Assembly (NCBI GenBank): GCA_003838065.1 | Contig: QZAC01000107.1 | Coordinates: forward strand, 1 to 64,000 | DNA: 64,000 nucleotides | Source: Methanocalculus sp. MSAO_Arc2 | Lineage (GTDB): Archaea > Halobacteriota > Methanomicrobia > Methanomicrobiales > Methanocorpusculaceae | Direction of reading: 5' to 3' | Part shown: one piece after another, positions 35,097-44,228 of the stretch | How positions within the stretch are numbered: position 1 is the first letter of the stretch | How the letters are laid out: the number at the start of each line of letters is the position of its first letter | The notes under the pieces: generated by a model | The model's input: the letters and a program-made list of their open reading frames with translations, nothing else | What the model was told of the DNA's origin: nothing | The model's database searches: none | Program-made: the position numbers and the translations under genes

Positions 35097-37328
35097 ATGC
35101 GCATATTTGAATCACTCTCGGAGATCATAACCCGATACCCCATACGGGTAGCAATAGCAATCATCCTTATTTTGATTGTAGGGCTCTACGGGACGACACT
35201 TACCGAGATGGAGGTCGGGTACGAGACATATATGGACACGGATACCCCCCGGTTCATTCTCCTCGACAAATACATGACCACGTTCTCAACCGAGAGCATC
35301 ATGATCCTTGTCGAGACCGAGGATGTAACACAACCGGTGATCCTGGAATATATGGAACGCCTTTCAGATGATATCGTCCGCGAACCCTATGTCAGGAGCG
35401 TTACCGGCATCACCGATTACCTCAGATCTGGTAATGGCGGCAATCTCCCAGCCTCGTCTGCCGAGGTGGAGGCAGCTATCGACCGGATGCAGCCGGGAAT
35501 CTACGAGCGGCTTGTTCCGACCCAGTCGTTAACCATCATTCAGGTAGAAATCGAGCCCGGTCTCACATTCGAAAGGCAGTTTGAGCTCGTCGATACCATT
35601 GAATCCCGGATCGCAGTATCAGATCCCCCACCAGGCGTCTCGGTGGTCCAGACTGGAAACCCGGCATTCTCAAAACAGATGGTGGACGAGATGGGCGTTT
35701 CAATGGGGATCCTCATTGGTATTGCGATGCTCCTGATGCTCATCGCGGTCGGGCTTCTCTTTAGTGGTGTACGGTACAGGCTCCTGTCAGTTGGAATCGT
35801 TGCAACCGGCCTTATTATGACATTTGGATTCATGGGCATCATCGGCATGCAGATCAGCATGGTGACTGTTGCTGCGTTTCCTGTCCTGATTGGACTGGGA
35901 ATTGATTACGCAATCCAGTTTCATTCCCGTCTTGATGAAGAGATACGGAGCAGGCAACTTCCTGACGCCGTACGTGAAACAATGGTTCGATCTGGTCCAT
36001 CGATTCTCTATGCGATGCTTGCAACCTCCATGGGTTTTGTCGCAATGTGGACATCCTCCCTCCCGATGATCCGGAGTTTTGGGATAGTCTGCGTCATCGG
36101 TGTTGTCTGTTGCTACATTGCAGCACTTATTATCGTCCCAACAGTTGCAACGCTTGTGAAATATCAGCCAAAACCGGCTCCAGAGAATAAAAAGCTCCCC
36201 ATCGGTGAGATGTATAACAAGGGGCTTGGAAAGAAAGTTGGGGTCATTTCACGCTTTCCGGTTGTTGTTCTTGCCGCCTGCCTTCTTCTTGCAGCAGGTG
36301 GATACTATGTCGATGATCGAATAATCGTCAATACCGATGAGAACACCTTCGTCCCACCTGAAATGCCTGCACGGGTACAGATGGAGAAAGTCACCCGTGC
36401 AATGGGGCCTTCAGATACAGTGCCAATCTTTGTCAGGGGAGATCGGGTCGATGCACTTGATTCTATCACATGGATGCATAGTTTCCAGCAGTACCAGGAA
36501 GAAAATAACGACAAAGTCACCGGTACAAGAAGCATCGCCAATCTCGTCCTCGACTATAACAATGGAAAACTTCCGGAAACTGACGCTGAACTTTCAAAGG
36601 TCCTTGACACGATACCGCCAGAACTCCGCAACAGGTACATCAGCGGCCAGTCGATGGCAATCATCGAGATCTCAACTATCGATATGGAAGTTGAGGTCGG
36701 GATGTCATTCATAAACCAGATGCACAACGAGATCAGCTGGCACCACCCTCCGCCCGGTATTGCAACTGATCTTACCGGTGGCTGGGAATTCTTCACAACA
36801 CTTGTCGAAGAGATCCGGGACACCAAGACCAGTATGACGGTGCTTGGTTTCGTGCTGATCTTCGGGTTCCTCTTCATGGTCTACAGAAATGGGAGGAAAG
36901 CCCTCACCCCGATCATTCCCATCATCCTGATCGTCGGTTGGAACAGCCTGATCATGTACAGCACCGGTATCGACTACACGGTCATGACGGCAACACTTGG
37001 GTCGATGACAATCGGTATCGCTTCAGAATATACCATCCTGATCTCTGAGCGCTACTATGAGGAGCGGGAAAAGGGGATGCCAAAATTCGATGCAATCCGC
37101 GCAAGTGTCCAGAAGATCGGAACTGCAATAACCATCTCAGGTCTGACAACCGTCTTCGGGTTCTCTGCACTGATCACCTCAAGCTTTGGCATCATCAGCA
37201 ACTTCGGCATCCTCACCGTCATTGCAGTCGGATTCGCCCTTATAGGCGCGATCATCGTGATGCCCGCGATCCTCGCATTGATCGGAAACGGAATGCGGGA
37301 TCAAACTGGAGAGGCAACCGGTACATGA
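35097..37328 (+). CDS. RND-superfamily (MMPL) exporter
   Basis: This 743-residue transporter has two homologous halves. Each has one N-terminal helix (ITRYPIRVAIAIILILIVGLYG and FPVVVLAACLLLAAGGYYVDDR), a large extracellular loop, and a bundle of five helices. Conserved blocks include FPVLIGLGIDYAIQFHSRLDEE and ATLGSMTIGIASEYTILISERYYEE in helix 4, where the proton-relay aspartate of the first half is visible. The start is taken as the ATG at 35097 after AAGG; a GTG at 35076 would add seven residues. MMPL-type RND proteins export lipids or hydrophobic compounds; the substrate here is unknown. It is coupled to the CARDB-like protein gene. Confidence 0.92.
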   Translation: MRIFESLSEIITRYPIRVAIAIILILIVGLYGTTLTEMEVGYETYMDTDTPRFILLDKYMTTFSTESIMILVETEDVTQPVILEYMERLSDDIVREPYVRSVTGITDYLRSGNGGNLPASSAEVEAAIDRMQPGIYERLVPTQSLTIIQVEIEPGLTFERQFELVDTIESRIAVSDPPPGVSVVQTGNPAFSKQMVDEMGVSMGILIGIAMLLMLIAVGLLFSGVRYRLLSVGIVATGLIMTFGFMGIIGMQISMVTVAAFPVLIGLGIDYAIQFHSRLDEEIRSRQLPDAVRETMVRSGPSILYAMLATSMGFVAMWTSSLPMIRSFGIVCVIGVVCCYIAALIIVPTVATLVKYQPKPAPENKKLPIGEMYNKGLGKKVGVISRFPVVVLAACLLLAAGGYYVDDRIIVNTDENTFVPPEMPARVQMEKVTRAMGPSDTVPIFVRGDRVDALDSITWMHSFQQYQEENNDKVTGTRSIANLVLDYNNGKLPETDAELSKVLDTIPPELRNRYISGQSMAIIEISTIDMEVEVGMSFINQMHNEISWHHPPPGIATDLTGGWEFFTTLVEEIRDTKTSMTVLGFVLIFGFLFMVYRNGRKALTPIIPIILIVGWNSLIMYSTGIDYTVMTATLGSMTIGIASEYTILISERYYEEREKGMPKFDAIRASVQKIGTAITISGLTTVFGFSALITSSFGIISNFGILTVIAVGFALIGAIIVMPAILALIGNGMRDQTGEATGT

Positions 37329-37375
37329 TACAAAACCCATCCACTTTTTCTCAAAACATACCCTATACCTAAGAG

Positions 37376-37852
37376 ATGACACTGCCACAATCAGGTGATA
37401 CCGTCTATGTCCATTTCACTGCACGCCTGGATGACGGTATCGTCATTGAAGAGTCTGAAGATGGTGCACCCTTCGAAGCTGTTCTTGGTGCAGGGACGAT
37501 CAATCCTGCCTTCGACGAGGCGCTCCGTACACTAACCGAAGGTGAGAGTACAACCATCACCCTCCCGCCTGAGAAAGCATATGGGAAATACAACACACGT
37601 CTTGTGTTCAAACTCAAACGGAAGAGACTTGATCTGAAAGGAGATATACAGGAAGGAAGCCTGGTCAGAGTCACGCTCCCTGAGGGGAAAAAAGCCTATG
37701 TATCCATACTCTCAATCGATGAAAAGAAGGTCGTTGTCGATGCAAACCACCCCCACGCAGGTGAGACGATCCACTATACCCTCACCTTAGAACGGATCGA
37801 GCCAGCCAGTGAAGACCGTGCCAGATCGATCGGCCTGGAAGAACAGAAATGA
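37376..37852 (+). CDS. slyD: FKBP-type peptidyl-prolyl isomerase (SlyD-like)
   Basis: This 158-residue cytosolic chaperone isomerises proline peptide bonds. The FKBP core ([51 protein letters not shown]) is split by an insert-in-flap chaperone domain at about 75-130. It then closes with [24 protein letters not shown], the SlyD/archaeal FKBP signature. The His-rich metal-binding tail of bacterial SlyD is absent. It overlaps the methyltransferase gene by 4 bases. Confidence 0.95.
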   Translation: MTLPQSGDTVYVHFTARLDDGIVIEESEDGAPFEAVLGAGTINPAFDEALRTLTEGESTTITLPPEKAYGKYNTRLVFKLKRKRLDLKGDIQEGSLVRVTLPEGKKAYVSILSIDEKKVVVDANHPHAGETIHYTLTLERIEPASEDRARSIGLEEQK

Positions 37853-38706
37853 AAAGAAATACTGTTCATGGGATGGACTGCCTGGATGGGATGGTGGAGA
37901 TGGAGGCGGGATTGGTTGACGTCATCGTCACCTCACCACCATACAACATCGGTAAGGCATATTCAACATACGACGATACGCTCACCCGCGCTGAATACAT
38001 TTCATGGATGGGAGACGTTGCGGGAGCCTCACTCCATGTCCTCTCCGACAGGGGATCGTTCTTCTTAAATATCGGCGGCACCCCTAAGGATCCCTGGATA
38101 CCAATCGATGTCGCGATGGAATTTCGGAAGAAAGGATATATCCTCCAGAACATGATCCACTGGATCAAGTCGATTGCCATTCCACAATCTGACATGGGAT
38201 CATACGCCAGCAACACCTGCGATATTGCTGTTGGCCACTATAAGCCCGTCAACAGCAGGCGGTTCCACCACGACTGCCATGAGTTCATCTTTCATTTCAC
38301 CAAAAAAGGCGATGTACTGCTTGACAAGCTGGCAATCGGGGTGCCGTACCAGGACAAGAGCAACATCGGCAGATGGAAACAGGCCAAAGAGGATCGGCGT
38401 GACCGGGGCAACACCTGGTTCATCCCGTACGAGACGATACAGGAGAAACGGCCGCACCCGGCAGTCTTCCCGGTCGGGCTGCCCACCCTCTGCATCAGGG
38501 ACCATGGACTTGACCGCTGCTCCCTTGTCCTTGACCCCTTCATGGGGATCGGGTCAACCGCCATCGCCTGTATCCGGCTTGGAATCGACTATATCGGCTT
38601 TGAGATCGATTCCTCGTACCGGGCAATCGCAGAAGAGCGGATCCGGGATGAGAAGACCCTAATCCAATCAAAAAAGCAGCAATTAAGGCTTTTTGAAGAC
38701 GAATAG
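37849..38706 (+). CDS. Orphan DNA methyltransferase (beta class, SPPY type)
   Basis: The 285-residue protein carries methyltransferase motif IV as TSPPYN near residues 28-33. The SAM-binding motif I lies later as [18 protein letters not shown] near 228-245, an order typical of the beta class. A target-recognition region lies between them. TSPPY catalytic motifs usually mark N4-cytosine enzymes, while DPPY marks most N6-adenine enzymes, so m4C is the better guess. No restriction endonuclease gene is adjacent. The gene is coupled to the FKBP gene, suggesting a resident, possibly epigenetic, enzyme rather than a mobile restriction system. Confidence 0.9.
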   Translation: MKRNTVHGMDCLDGMVEMEAGLVDVIVTSPPYNIGKAYSTYDDTLTRAEYISWMGDVAGASLHVLSDRGSFFLNIGGTPKDPWIPIDVAMEFRKKGYILQNMIHWIKSIAIPQSDMGSYASNTCDIAVGHYKPVNSRRFHHDCHEFIFHFTKKGDVLLDKLAIGVPYQDKSNIGRWKQAKEDRRDRGNTWFIPYETIQEKRPHPAVFPVGLPTLCIRDHGLDRCSLVLDPFMGIGSTAIACIRLGIDYIGFEIDSSYRAIAEERIRDEKTLIQSKKQQLRLFEDE

Positions 38707-38734
38707 TCCGGCACGTGCGGATAGATAAACCATT

Positions 38735-40861
38735 TCATCTGAGCGGGCGAAAACCCTCTCTGATAGCAGCGAGCGCCTCAGTCACATGAAAGAGATCAAT
38801 TGCTGCCATTCTGCGCAGGATTGCATCCGGCAGGAGCCATCCAAACGTCAGGGTTTCAGCCGGAAGAGCGGGCATCCATGCACCGATCTCATCTATCGGA
38901 AGTGATGCAAGCTGTATGAGCCCATCACAGACGATCTGTTTCGCGGTTTCCGCATCCTCATCTGAGGGCACCGCAACGATGATGACAGCATACGTACTGT
39001 GCACCTCCCAGTGGAGCAGAAGGAGATGCCGCAGAAGATGGGCAATCGTTTCATTCAGCCGATCTCCAAGGAACGTCCAGACAGAAACGAGTGTTCCCTC
39101 CACCTGTGGCTCTGAAACCACCACCATTCTTTCGGAAGTAATACCTTCTGGCATGGAATACAGAACACCAACAATCGCATCATGCATCTCGAGGGGAAGA
39201 GGGAGATTAGATCGCCCTCGTTTGACAATCCGGGCGACAGATTCAGCAAGAAGCCGGGAAATGCCTTTTTTTTCTGAACCGGTCCAGAACGGGCGGGGAC
39301 TTACCCGGTTGGATGGAGCAACAAGCAGACCGCGCCTGCTATCGTCGCGGGAGACGATCCGCCAGCTCCGGCCAGCAAGCCTAAACCCGGTAACAGCAGC
39401 GGTTTCAACAAATGCCGGATCAAGGGTACCAATTGTCTCACCCTCCAGTGTCACCGCATGGTACTCGCGGTTGTTAGCAATCACCGAACAGAGGGCAATC
39501 CAGTGTGATCGTGACAAATCCCGTTCTGCAGATGGACCGATTGCCAGGAGATCGCCATCCATTATCAGGTATTCCCGGCCAAGCAGGTGATCAATGATCT
39601 GATCTGCATCTTCTTTACAGATTCCCCCAAACGGCGGGAGAGAAAGGAGCATCGAACACAGCGTCTGCCTCCCATGACCGCGGCTGGACAGCAGCTGCAG
39701 GAAGAGCTGCTGAACAAAGACATGGCAGGGGAATACAGGAGGGATTACGGGTTCAACCTCATTATATCGTGCCGCCTCGATGGCAGCAGCCGCAAGCAGC
39801 GCCTCTTCGGCTGACGCAAGCAGAAACACCATCTCGGGCGGCTTATCTCTCCGTCCCGATCTTCCGAGCCGCTGGAGAAATGACGCAACCGAATCGGGAG
39901 CCCCATACTGGACGACAAGATTGAGTCTGCCTATATCTATCCCGAGTTCAAGCGTGGTCGTGCAGATGATGCATGCAGGCCCGCTCCCCGCCATCTCCTC
40001 CTCTGCAGCCTTCCGGATATCCAGAGATACCGCCGAATGATGCACAAACACTGATGCCACACAGGATGACAGGCTGGCATGAACCCGCTCCGCCTCGCTC
40101 CTGCTTCCCGTAAAGAGCAGGACTTTCTTCCCTGCCACAACACCCGCAAGCGACCTGATCCGCCTCTCCTCCCGGGGCTCAAAGATAAACGAGAAGCGCC
40201 GGGGAGAAGGGGGTGAAACCGATCGGATGCAGGCTCCGTTACGGGTTGGACCGGAGAACCATGCAAGGAGATCATCGGGGTTACCGATTGTTGCCGAGAG
40301 GGCAATCCGGGGGATCTGCCGCCTGCACAAACGATCAAGCCGTTCAAGAAGACAGCGGAGCTGCACACCACGATCTGAACCGATGAAGGTATGCACCTCA
40401 TCGACGATCACCGACCGAAGCTGCAGAAATGCCCCCCGCCTGGCATGATCCATCAGCAGCACCTCTAGCGACTCCGGGGTCGTGAGAAGAATATGCGGTG
40501 GCTCGTCCTCCTGCCAGGTCCGTTCAGATCGCTCCACGTCCCCGTGCCATGCCCGGGCCTCAAGACCCAGTGGTGCGGTTATCCGGGTGATCCGGAGGTA
40601 CTGATCATTGATCAGGGCTTTTGCAGGGGAAAGATAGAGTATACCAATTCCAGGCGTTCCAGCTATCAGAAGATCATGAAGGGCGGGTAGAAATGCAGAT
40701 TCGGTCTTCCCACCTGCGGTGGGTGCAAGAATGAGGAGATCCTTCCCTTCTCTAAACGATGCAAGTGATTCTTCCTGGACAGAGCGGAACTCTTCCCAGC
40801 GAAGAGTCGAGATCAAAACCTCGCGCAGGCCCGGGTGGAGACGGAAATATGCACCGGTCAC
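38735..40861 (-). CDS. Lhr-like superfamily 2 DNA/RNA helicase
   Basis: The 708-residue helicase has motif I APTAGGKTESA near residues 46-56, motif Ib TTPESLEVLL, and motif II DEVH (IVDEVHTFIGSDRGVQL). Motif III is SATIG, motif V TTLELGIDIGRLN and motif VI QRLGRSGRR. DEVH and the RGVQLRCLLERL block are typical of Lhr-like proteins, implicated in replication-coupled repair. It is shorter than bacterial Lhr (about 1500 residues) and has a C-terminal region of about 300 residues without a zinc site that I can see. It follows the thioredoxin gene and is convergent with the methyltransferase. Confidence 0.88.
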   Translation of the reverse strand: MTGAYFRLHPGLREVLISTLRWEEFRSVQEESLASFREGKDLLILAPTAGGKTESAFLPALHDLLIAGTPGIGILYLSPAKALINDQYLRITRITAPLGLEARAWHGDVERSERTWQEDEPPHILLTTPESLEVLLMDHARRGAFLQLRSVIVDEVHTFIGSDRGVQLRCLLERLDRLCRRQIPRIALSATIGNPDDLLAWFSGPTRNGACIRSVSPPSPRRFSFIFEPREERRIRSLAGVVAGKKVLLFTGSRSEAERVHASLSSCVASVFVHHSAVSLDIRKAAEEEMAGSGPACIICTTTLELGIDIGRLNLVVQYGAPDSVASFLQRLGRSGRRDKPPEMVFLLASAEEALLAAAAIEAARYNEVEPVIPPVFPCHVFVQQLFLQLLSSRGHGRQTLCSMLLSLPPFGGICKEDADQIIDHLLGREYLIMDGDLLAIGPSAERDLSRSHWIALCSVIANNREYHAVTLEGETIGTLDPAFVETAAVTGFRLAGRSWRIVSRDDSRRGLLVAPSNRVSPRPFWTGSEKKGISRLLAESVARIVKRGRSNLPLPLEMHDAIVGVLYSMPEGITSERMVVVSEPQVEGTLVSVWTFLGDRLNETIAHLLRHLLLLHWEVHSTYAVIIVAVPSDEDAETAKQIVCDGLIQLASLPIDEIGAWMPALPAETLTFGWLLPDAILRRMAAIDLFHVTEALAAIREGFRPLR

Positions 40862-40915
40862 GGAACATGTGTATAGCTGCCAGGTCTTAGATAGCTGCCG
40901 GAAGAAAACAATATA

Positions 40916-41347
40916 TCAGAGAGTGCCGGCATCCGGTGGAGGGAAACCAAACGCCCGAATAATCACTGATCGGAGCGTTTCTTTTGGAACCGCACCGGTG
41001 ACCCGCTCAATCATCCTGCCGTTTGCAAAAAGGATGATTGTAGGGATCGCGGAAATATTGAACTTCCGGGTGATGCGCGGGGCTTCATCAGTATTGCATT
41101 TTGCAAACGAAACACGCCCTGCCATCTCATGGGAGAGCGCTTCGATCACAGGAGCTACCTGCCGGCACGGTCCGCACCATTCGGCCCAGAAATCAACCAC
41201 GACAAAGCGGTGCTGTGAGATGAAATCATTAAACGTTATCTCGCCGAGAGGTACAACACCCTGAAACGACCGCTTCCTCTCAATCTCTGCAAGCCGATCC
41301 TTGGCGCGTTTCTGCCTGAGATACTCAAGTTCATCATCCATATACAT
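40916..41347 (-). CDS. trxA: Thioredoxin with an N-terminal helical extension
   Basis: This thioredoxin-fold protein of 143 residues has active site WAEWCGPCRQ, with Cys at about 59 and 62, and the cis-proline loop ISAIPTIILFANG. A charged helix of about 30 residues precedes the fold (MDDELEYLRQKRAKDRLAEIERKRSF), which canonical thioredoxins lack. The ATG at 41347 has a GAGG site 8-9 bases upstream; a second ATG two codons later is also possible. The helicase gene follows after 54 bases. Confidence 0.93.
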   Translation of the reverse strand: MYMDDELEYLRQKRAKDRLAEIERKRSFQGVVPLGEITFNDFISQHRFVVVDFWAEWCGPCRQVAPVIEALSHEMAGRVSFAKCNTDEAPRITRKFNISAIPTIILFANGRMIERVTGAVPKETLRSVIIRAFGFPPPDAGTL

Positions 41348-41483
41348 ACATCTCTACCTCTTCAGATAAGGTTTAGCATCGCAATTCTTCCTGTTTATGG
41401 AAAAATAGAGGGAGGGGTTGTCATGTATCCTGAATCGAACCCGGATCGGTGTCATATTTTCCGAAGACTGAAAATTCAATAAG

Positions 41484-41492
41484 CTATATAAA
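41484..41492 (+). promoter_or_regulatory. Promoter box of the initiator tRNA-Met gene
   Basis: CTATATAAAG lies about 28-36 bases upstream of the tRNA 5' end and matches the archaeal TATA consensus. The rest of 41348-41519 has no gene that I can support. Confidence 0.6.
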
Positions 41493-41519
41493 GAAATAAC
41501 AGGAATATTACTACTCCGA

Positions 41520-41594
41520 AGCGAGGTGGGGTAGTCAGGAGATCCCGACGGGCTCATAACCCGTAGATCGATGGTTCAAATCCATCCCTCGCTA
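41520..41594 (+). tRNA. Initiator tRNA-Met (anticodon CAT)
   Basis: The 75-base cloverleaf has acceptor AGCGAGG/CCTCGCT with discriminator A, and a D arm GTAGTCAGGAGATCCC. The anticodon stem CGGG/CCCG encloses CTCATAA, and the T arm is GATGGTTCAAATCCATC. The A1-U72 pair and the run of three G-C pairs in the anticodon stem are hallmarks of archaeal initiator tRNA, so it is called initiator rather than elongator. There is no intron and CCA is not encoded. Confidence 0.88.
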
Positions 41595-41597
41595 TCC

Positions 41598-41604
41598 TTT
41601 TTTT
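41598..41604 (+). terminator. T-tract terminator of tRNA-Met
   Basis: A run of seven T begins four bases after the tRNA 3' end. This is the usual simple terminator for archaeal tRNA transcripts. Confidence 0.6.
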
Positions 41605-41697
41605 ATCGATTCTGATAATATTCATGGAATTACCCAACTTCATCCCTGTACTATTGATCGCCTGGTCTGGATCCAACGCTGCCAGAGACCTGATGTT

Positions 41698-43110
41698 TCA
41701 GAATTGCAGGGTTGTCTGATATGACCCATGTATAAAGTCAATATGCCTGCATGAAGAACGCTCATTTGGGATCTGAACCGGATAGCATCCGGTCAGGCAT
41801 CCGGTGCAGAGATCGTCTGCTGAATGGCCGGTTGCATGTATCAGCCCCTCAAGTGATACATGGTGGAGTGAATCGGCTGAGATACAGGATTGGACATCTT
41901 TGGGCTGGCGGTTATGTGCAATTAACTCCTTTCTGGTCGGGAAATCCACCCCAAGATAACAGGGATTGGTAATTGGGGGAGAGCCTACTCTGAAGTGCAC
42001 CATGCGGGCGCCGAACTCACGCATCAGTTCAATGATAAGGCGGGAGGTCGTTCCCCGCACTATCGAGTCATCAACCAATACAACAGACTTATTCTTAATA
42101 TGCCCACGTATAGGGTTGAGTTTCATCCGAACGGCATTTTCCCTGAGTGTTTGCGTTGGCATGATGAATGTCCTCCCGATATACCGATTCTTGATCAAAC
42201 CTTCCTTAAACGGGATACCAGATGCCTCAGAGTACCCGACTGCAATAGACATGCCAGAATCAGGGACCGGCGAGATCATCTCGGCATCCACAGGAGCCTC
42301 ATGATGAAGCATCTTACCGATCCGGCGCCTGACATCATACACGAGCACCCCATCGATGACCGAGTCTGTGCGCGCGAAATATACATATTCAAAGATGCAG
42401 AGGGCAGAACGATCAGATCGAGTGATCTGGCGGCAGGAGATGCCGTTTCCATTGATCCTGACGAGTTCCCCTGGCCTGACATCACGGATGCAGTCTGCAC
42501 CAAGCGCATCCATCGCAACACTTTCGGAAGCGACCATATAGCCGTTTTCGGTCTTGCCGATACAGAGCGGTTTGATCCCCAGAGGATCACGGAAGGCATA
42601 GATGGTCTCATCAAGCATCGCAATTACCGAATAGGACCCCCGGAGCATTCGCATACAGAGGACAACTGCGTCCTCCATTGAACCAGAGATCGTTAGCTCA
42701 CGCGCGATGATCGCGGCAATCACTTCAGAATCAGTTGTTGTTGCAAAGATATGGCCATATTCTTCATAATCAGATACCAGGTCATCGTTATTAACCAGGT
42801 TTCCGTTATGAACGATAGAAAACTGATGCCCTTTGAGAGTGAAATTCAAAGGCTGGGTATTCTCGGGTCTGTTCTCACCTGTCGTCGGATACCTGGTATG
42901 GGCGATACCTGCCGTTCCATACAGACCCTCTAAGATCTCGCGATTAAATACCTCGGAGATGAGACCCTGTGCTTTGTGTTTATACAATCTGCCGGCATGA
43001 TATGTGGTTATACCCGCACTCTCCTGCCCACGATGCTGGAGGGCATAGAGGGCATAATACAGGGGGAGTGATACTCCGCCACTGTCAACAATGCCAGCGA
43101 TGCCGCACAT
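41698..43110 (-). CDS. purF: Amidophosphoribosyltransferase
   Basis: PurF catalyses the first committed step of purine synthesis, making phosphoribosylamine from PRPP and glutamine. The 470 residues start MCGIAGIVDSGG, with Cys2 as the glutaminase nucleophile exposed after Met removal. The glutaminase domain includes IAHTRYPTTGENRPENTQP. The PRPP loop is KSVVLVDDSIVRGTTSR near residue 345. Cysteines in the last third (CISADSLHH, DDLCTGCLTGCYP) match the [4Fe-4S] type. It is the third gene after lsm and rpl37e, 9 bases downstream of the latter. Confidence 0.97.
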   Translation of the reverse strand: MCGIAGIVDSGGVSLPLYYALYALQHRGQESAGITTYHAGRLYKHKAQGLISEVFNREILEGLYGTAGIAHTRYPTTGENRPENTQPLNFTLKGHQFSIVHNGNLVNNDDLVSDYEEYGHIFATTTDSEVIAAIIARELTISGSMEDAVVLCMRMLRGSYSVIAMLDETIYAFRDPLGIKPLCIGKTENGYMVASESVAMDALGADCIRDVRPGELVRINGNGISCRQITRSDRSALCIFEYVYFARTDSVIDGVLVYDVRRRIGKMLHHEAPVDAEMISPVPDSGMSIAVGYSEASGIPFKEGLIKNRYIGRTFIMPTQTLRENAVRMKLNPIRGHIKNKSVVLVDDSIVRGTTSRLIIELMREFGARMVHFRVGSPPITNPCYLGVDFPTRKELIAHNRQPKDVQSCISADSLHHVSLEGLIHATGHSADDLCTGCLTGCYPVQIPNERSSCRHIDFIHGSYQTTLQF

Positions 43111-43119
43111 AAATCAACT

Positions 43120-43302
43120 CTAATGTGTCGGTCTCAATGGTTTTTTGGTTTTCCAGGCATACGAACGCAGACGGGCGCTCCGTCCGAATCCACATGCTGA
43201 ACATATTTTATGGCGTGCATGGTATGATCTTCGGCCACACCGCCTGCATACGATATGGGGACGCTTATTGCGCAGACCCATTGATGGAGTACCTTTCGAC
43301 AT
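43120..43302 (-). CDS. rpl37e: Ribosomal protein L37e
   Basis: This 60-residue large-subunit protein has a zinc ribbon. The four cysteines lie in [23 protein letters not shown]. The basic C-terminal tail ([19 protein letters not shown]) binds rRNA. Length and sequence match archaeal L37e closely. It lies 15 bases after the Lsm gene, a conserved archaeal pairing. Confidence 0.98.
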   Translation of the reverse strand: MSKGTPSMGLRNKRPHIVCRRCGRRSYHARHKICSACGFGRSARLRSYAWKTKKPLRPTH

Positions 43303-43317
43303 GAAAAATCACCTATC

Positions 43318-43545
43318 TTATTCGACTGATGGGGATATATAGATCACATTATCCCCACGAACGATCAGTGTGCCGAGTTTCACAACACCATGCTCTGTCT
43401 CTTCCTCTGCCCGATCCAGGACAAGGTTCATATGGACGTCATAACCCTGAAGCACTCCCCGGATCTCACGGCCGCCTTTCAGCGATATGAACACCGGTTG
43501 CCGGTTTAAGACCTGTTCCAGAATATCAAGCGGTCGTCTGGTCAT
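43318..43545 (-). CDS. Sm-like archaeal protein (Lsm)
   Basis: This 75-residue RNA-binding protein forms a heptameric ring. It has the Sm1 motif ([32 protein letters not shown]) and the Sm2 motif ([15 protein letters not shown]), including the IRGDN-like RNA-binding residues. It is the first gene of the lsm-rpl37e-purF operon. Confidence 0.97.
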   Translation of the reverse strand: MTRRPLDILEQVLNRQPVFISLKGGREIRGVLQGYDVHMNLVLDRAEEETEHGVVKLGTLIVRGDNVIYISPSVE

Positions 43546-43693
43546 AAAAATCCCTTTGCATCTCTCTGGAGAGTATCAATAGATGTGCATGCGTTTCACT
43601 TAAAGATAGCGCATATTCCACAATCCATTAAATATCGAGAGAGGGGATAGTATACGCACACCAGAAGATGGTGTCTTATAAGGTTCGATAATC
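43546..43693. promoter_or_regulatory. Divergent promoter region lsm operon / PUA gene
   Basis: On the minus strand CTTTAAGTG (43598-43606) is the likely TATA box of the lsm operon. On the plus strand CATTAAATATCG (43626-43637) serves the PUA gene, whose start is 60 bases downstream. Confidence 0.45.
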
Positions 43694-44191
43694 ATGGCAG
43701 AGATAACGATCCGAAGACGGCATGCAATCAGAAAGGGACAGGCAGCTGAGATCAGAAGATTGCTCCAGAAAGCACTGGGTGATGAAGCAGCACTTTTTGA
43801 GGCATCGCATATCGAACGTGCGGAAACAGATACGGAATTGTCAATTTTTTTGATCGATAAAAAACCCCTCCTTTTTTCAGGAAAAGACTGGGCGTTTCCA
43901 ACCCTCCGAGGTGCACATCTCCGCCCGTTCTCTGCCCGCCGCATTACCGTTGATTCCGGAGCCGTTTCTTTTATGGTAAATGGTGCTGATGTGATGCGCC
44001 CTGGCGTCGTCTCAGTGACGCACGACATCCTGAAAAACGAACCAGCTCTCGTTGTAGATGAAAAACATGGCAAACCGCTTGCGGTTGTGATTGCATTCTT
44101 CGACGCAGATGAAATCCTCTCACAGGAAAGGGGAAAGGTTGCAAAGAATATCCACTATGTGGGTGATCCCATCTGGAACCTTGAGATATAA
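43694..44191 (+). CDS. PUA-domain RNA-binding protein (MCT-1/Tma20-like)
   Basis: The 165-residue protein has an N-terminal region of about 75 residues (MAEITIRRRHAIRKGQAAEIRRLLQKALG). A C-terminal PUA domain follows (ITVDSGAVSFMVNGADVMRPGVVSVTHDILKNEPALVVDEKHGKPLAVVIAFFDADEIL). This is the layout of archaeal relatives of the translation factors MCT-1/Tma20, which bind RNA or the ribosome. It precedes sepF by 37 bases. Confidence 0.88.
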   Translation: MAEITIRRRHAIRKGQAAEIRRLLQKALGDEAALFEASHIERAETDTELSIFLIDKKPLLFSGKDWAFPTLRGAHLRPFSARRITVDSGAVSFMVNGADVMRPGVVSVTHDILKNEPALVVDEKHGKPLAVVIAFFDADEILSQERGKVAKNIHYVGDPIWNLEI

Positions 44192-44228
44192 GGATACAAT
44201 TAATAACTACCAATAGAAAGGATTCTAC

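Noticed and set aside
41415..41455. A minus-strand stretch resembling a tRNA T-arm (GGTTCGATTC)
   Set aside because: Only a weak four-pair stem can be formed and no acceptor, D or anticodon arm is present nearby.
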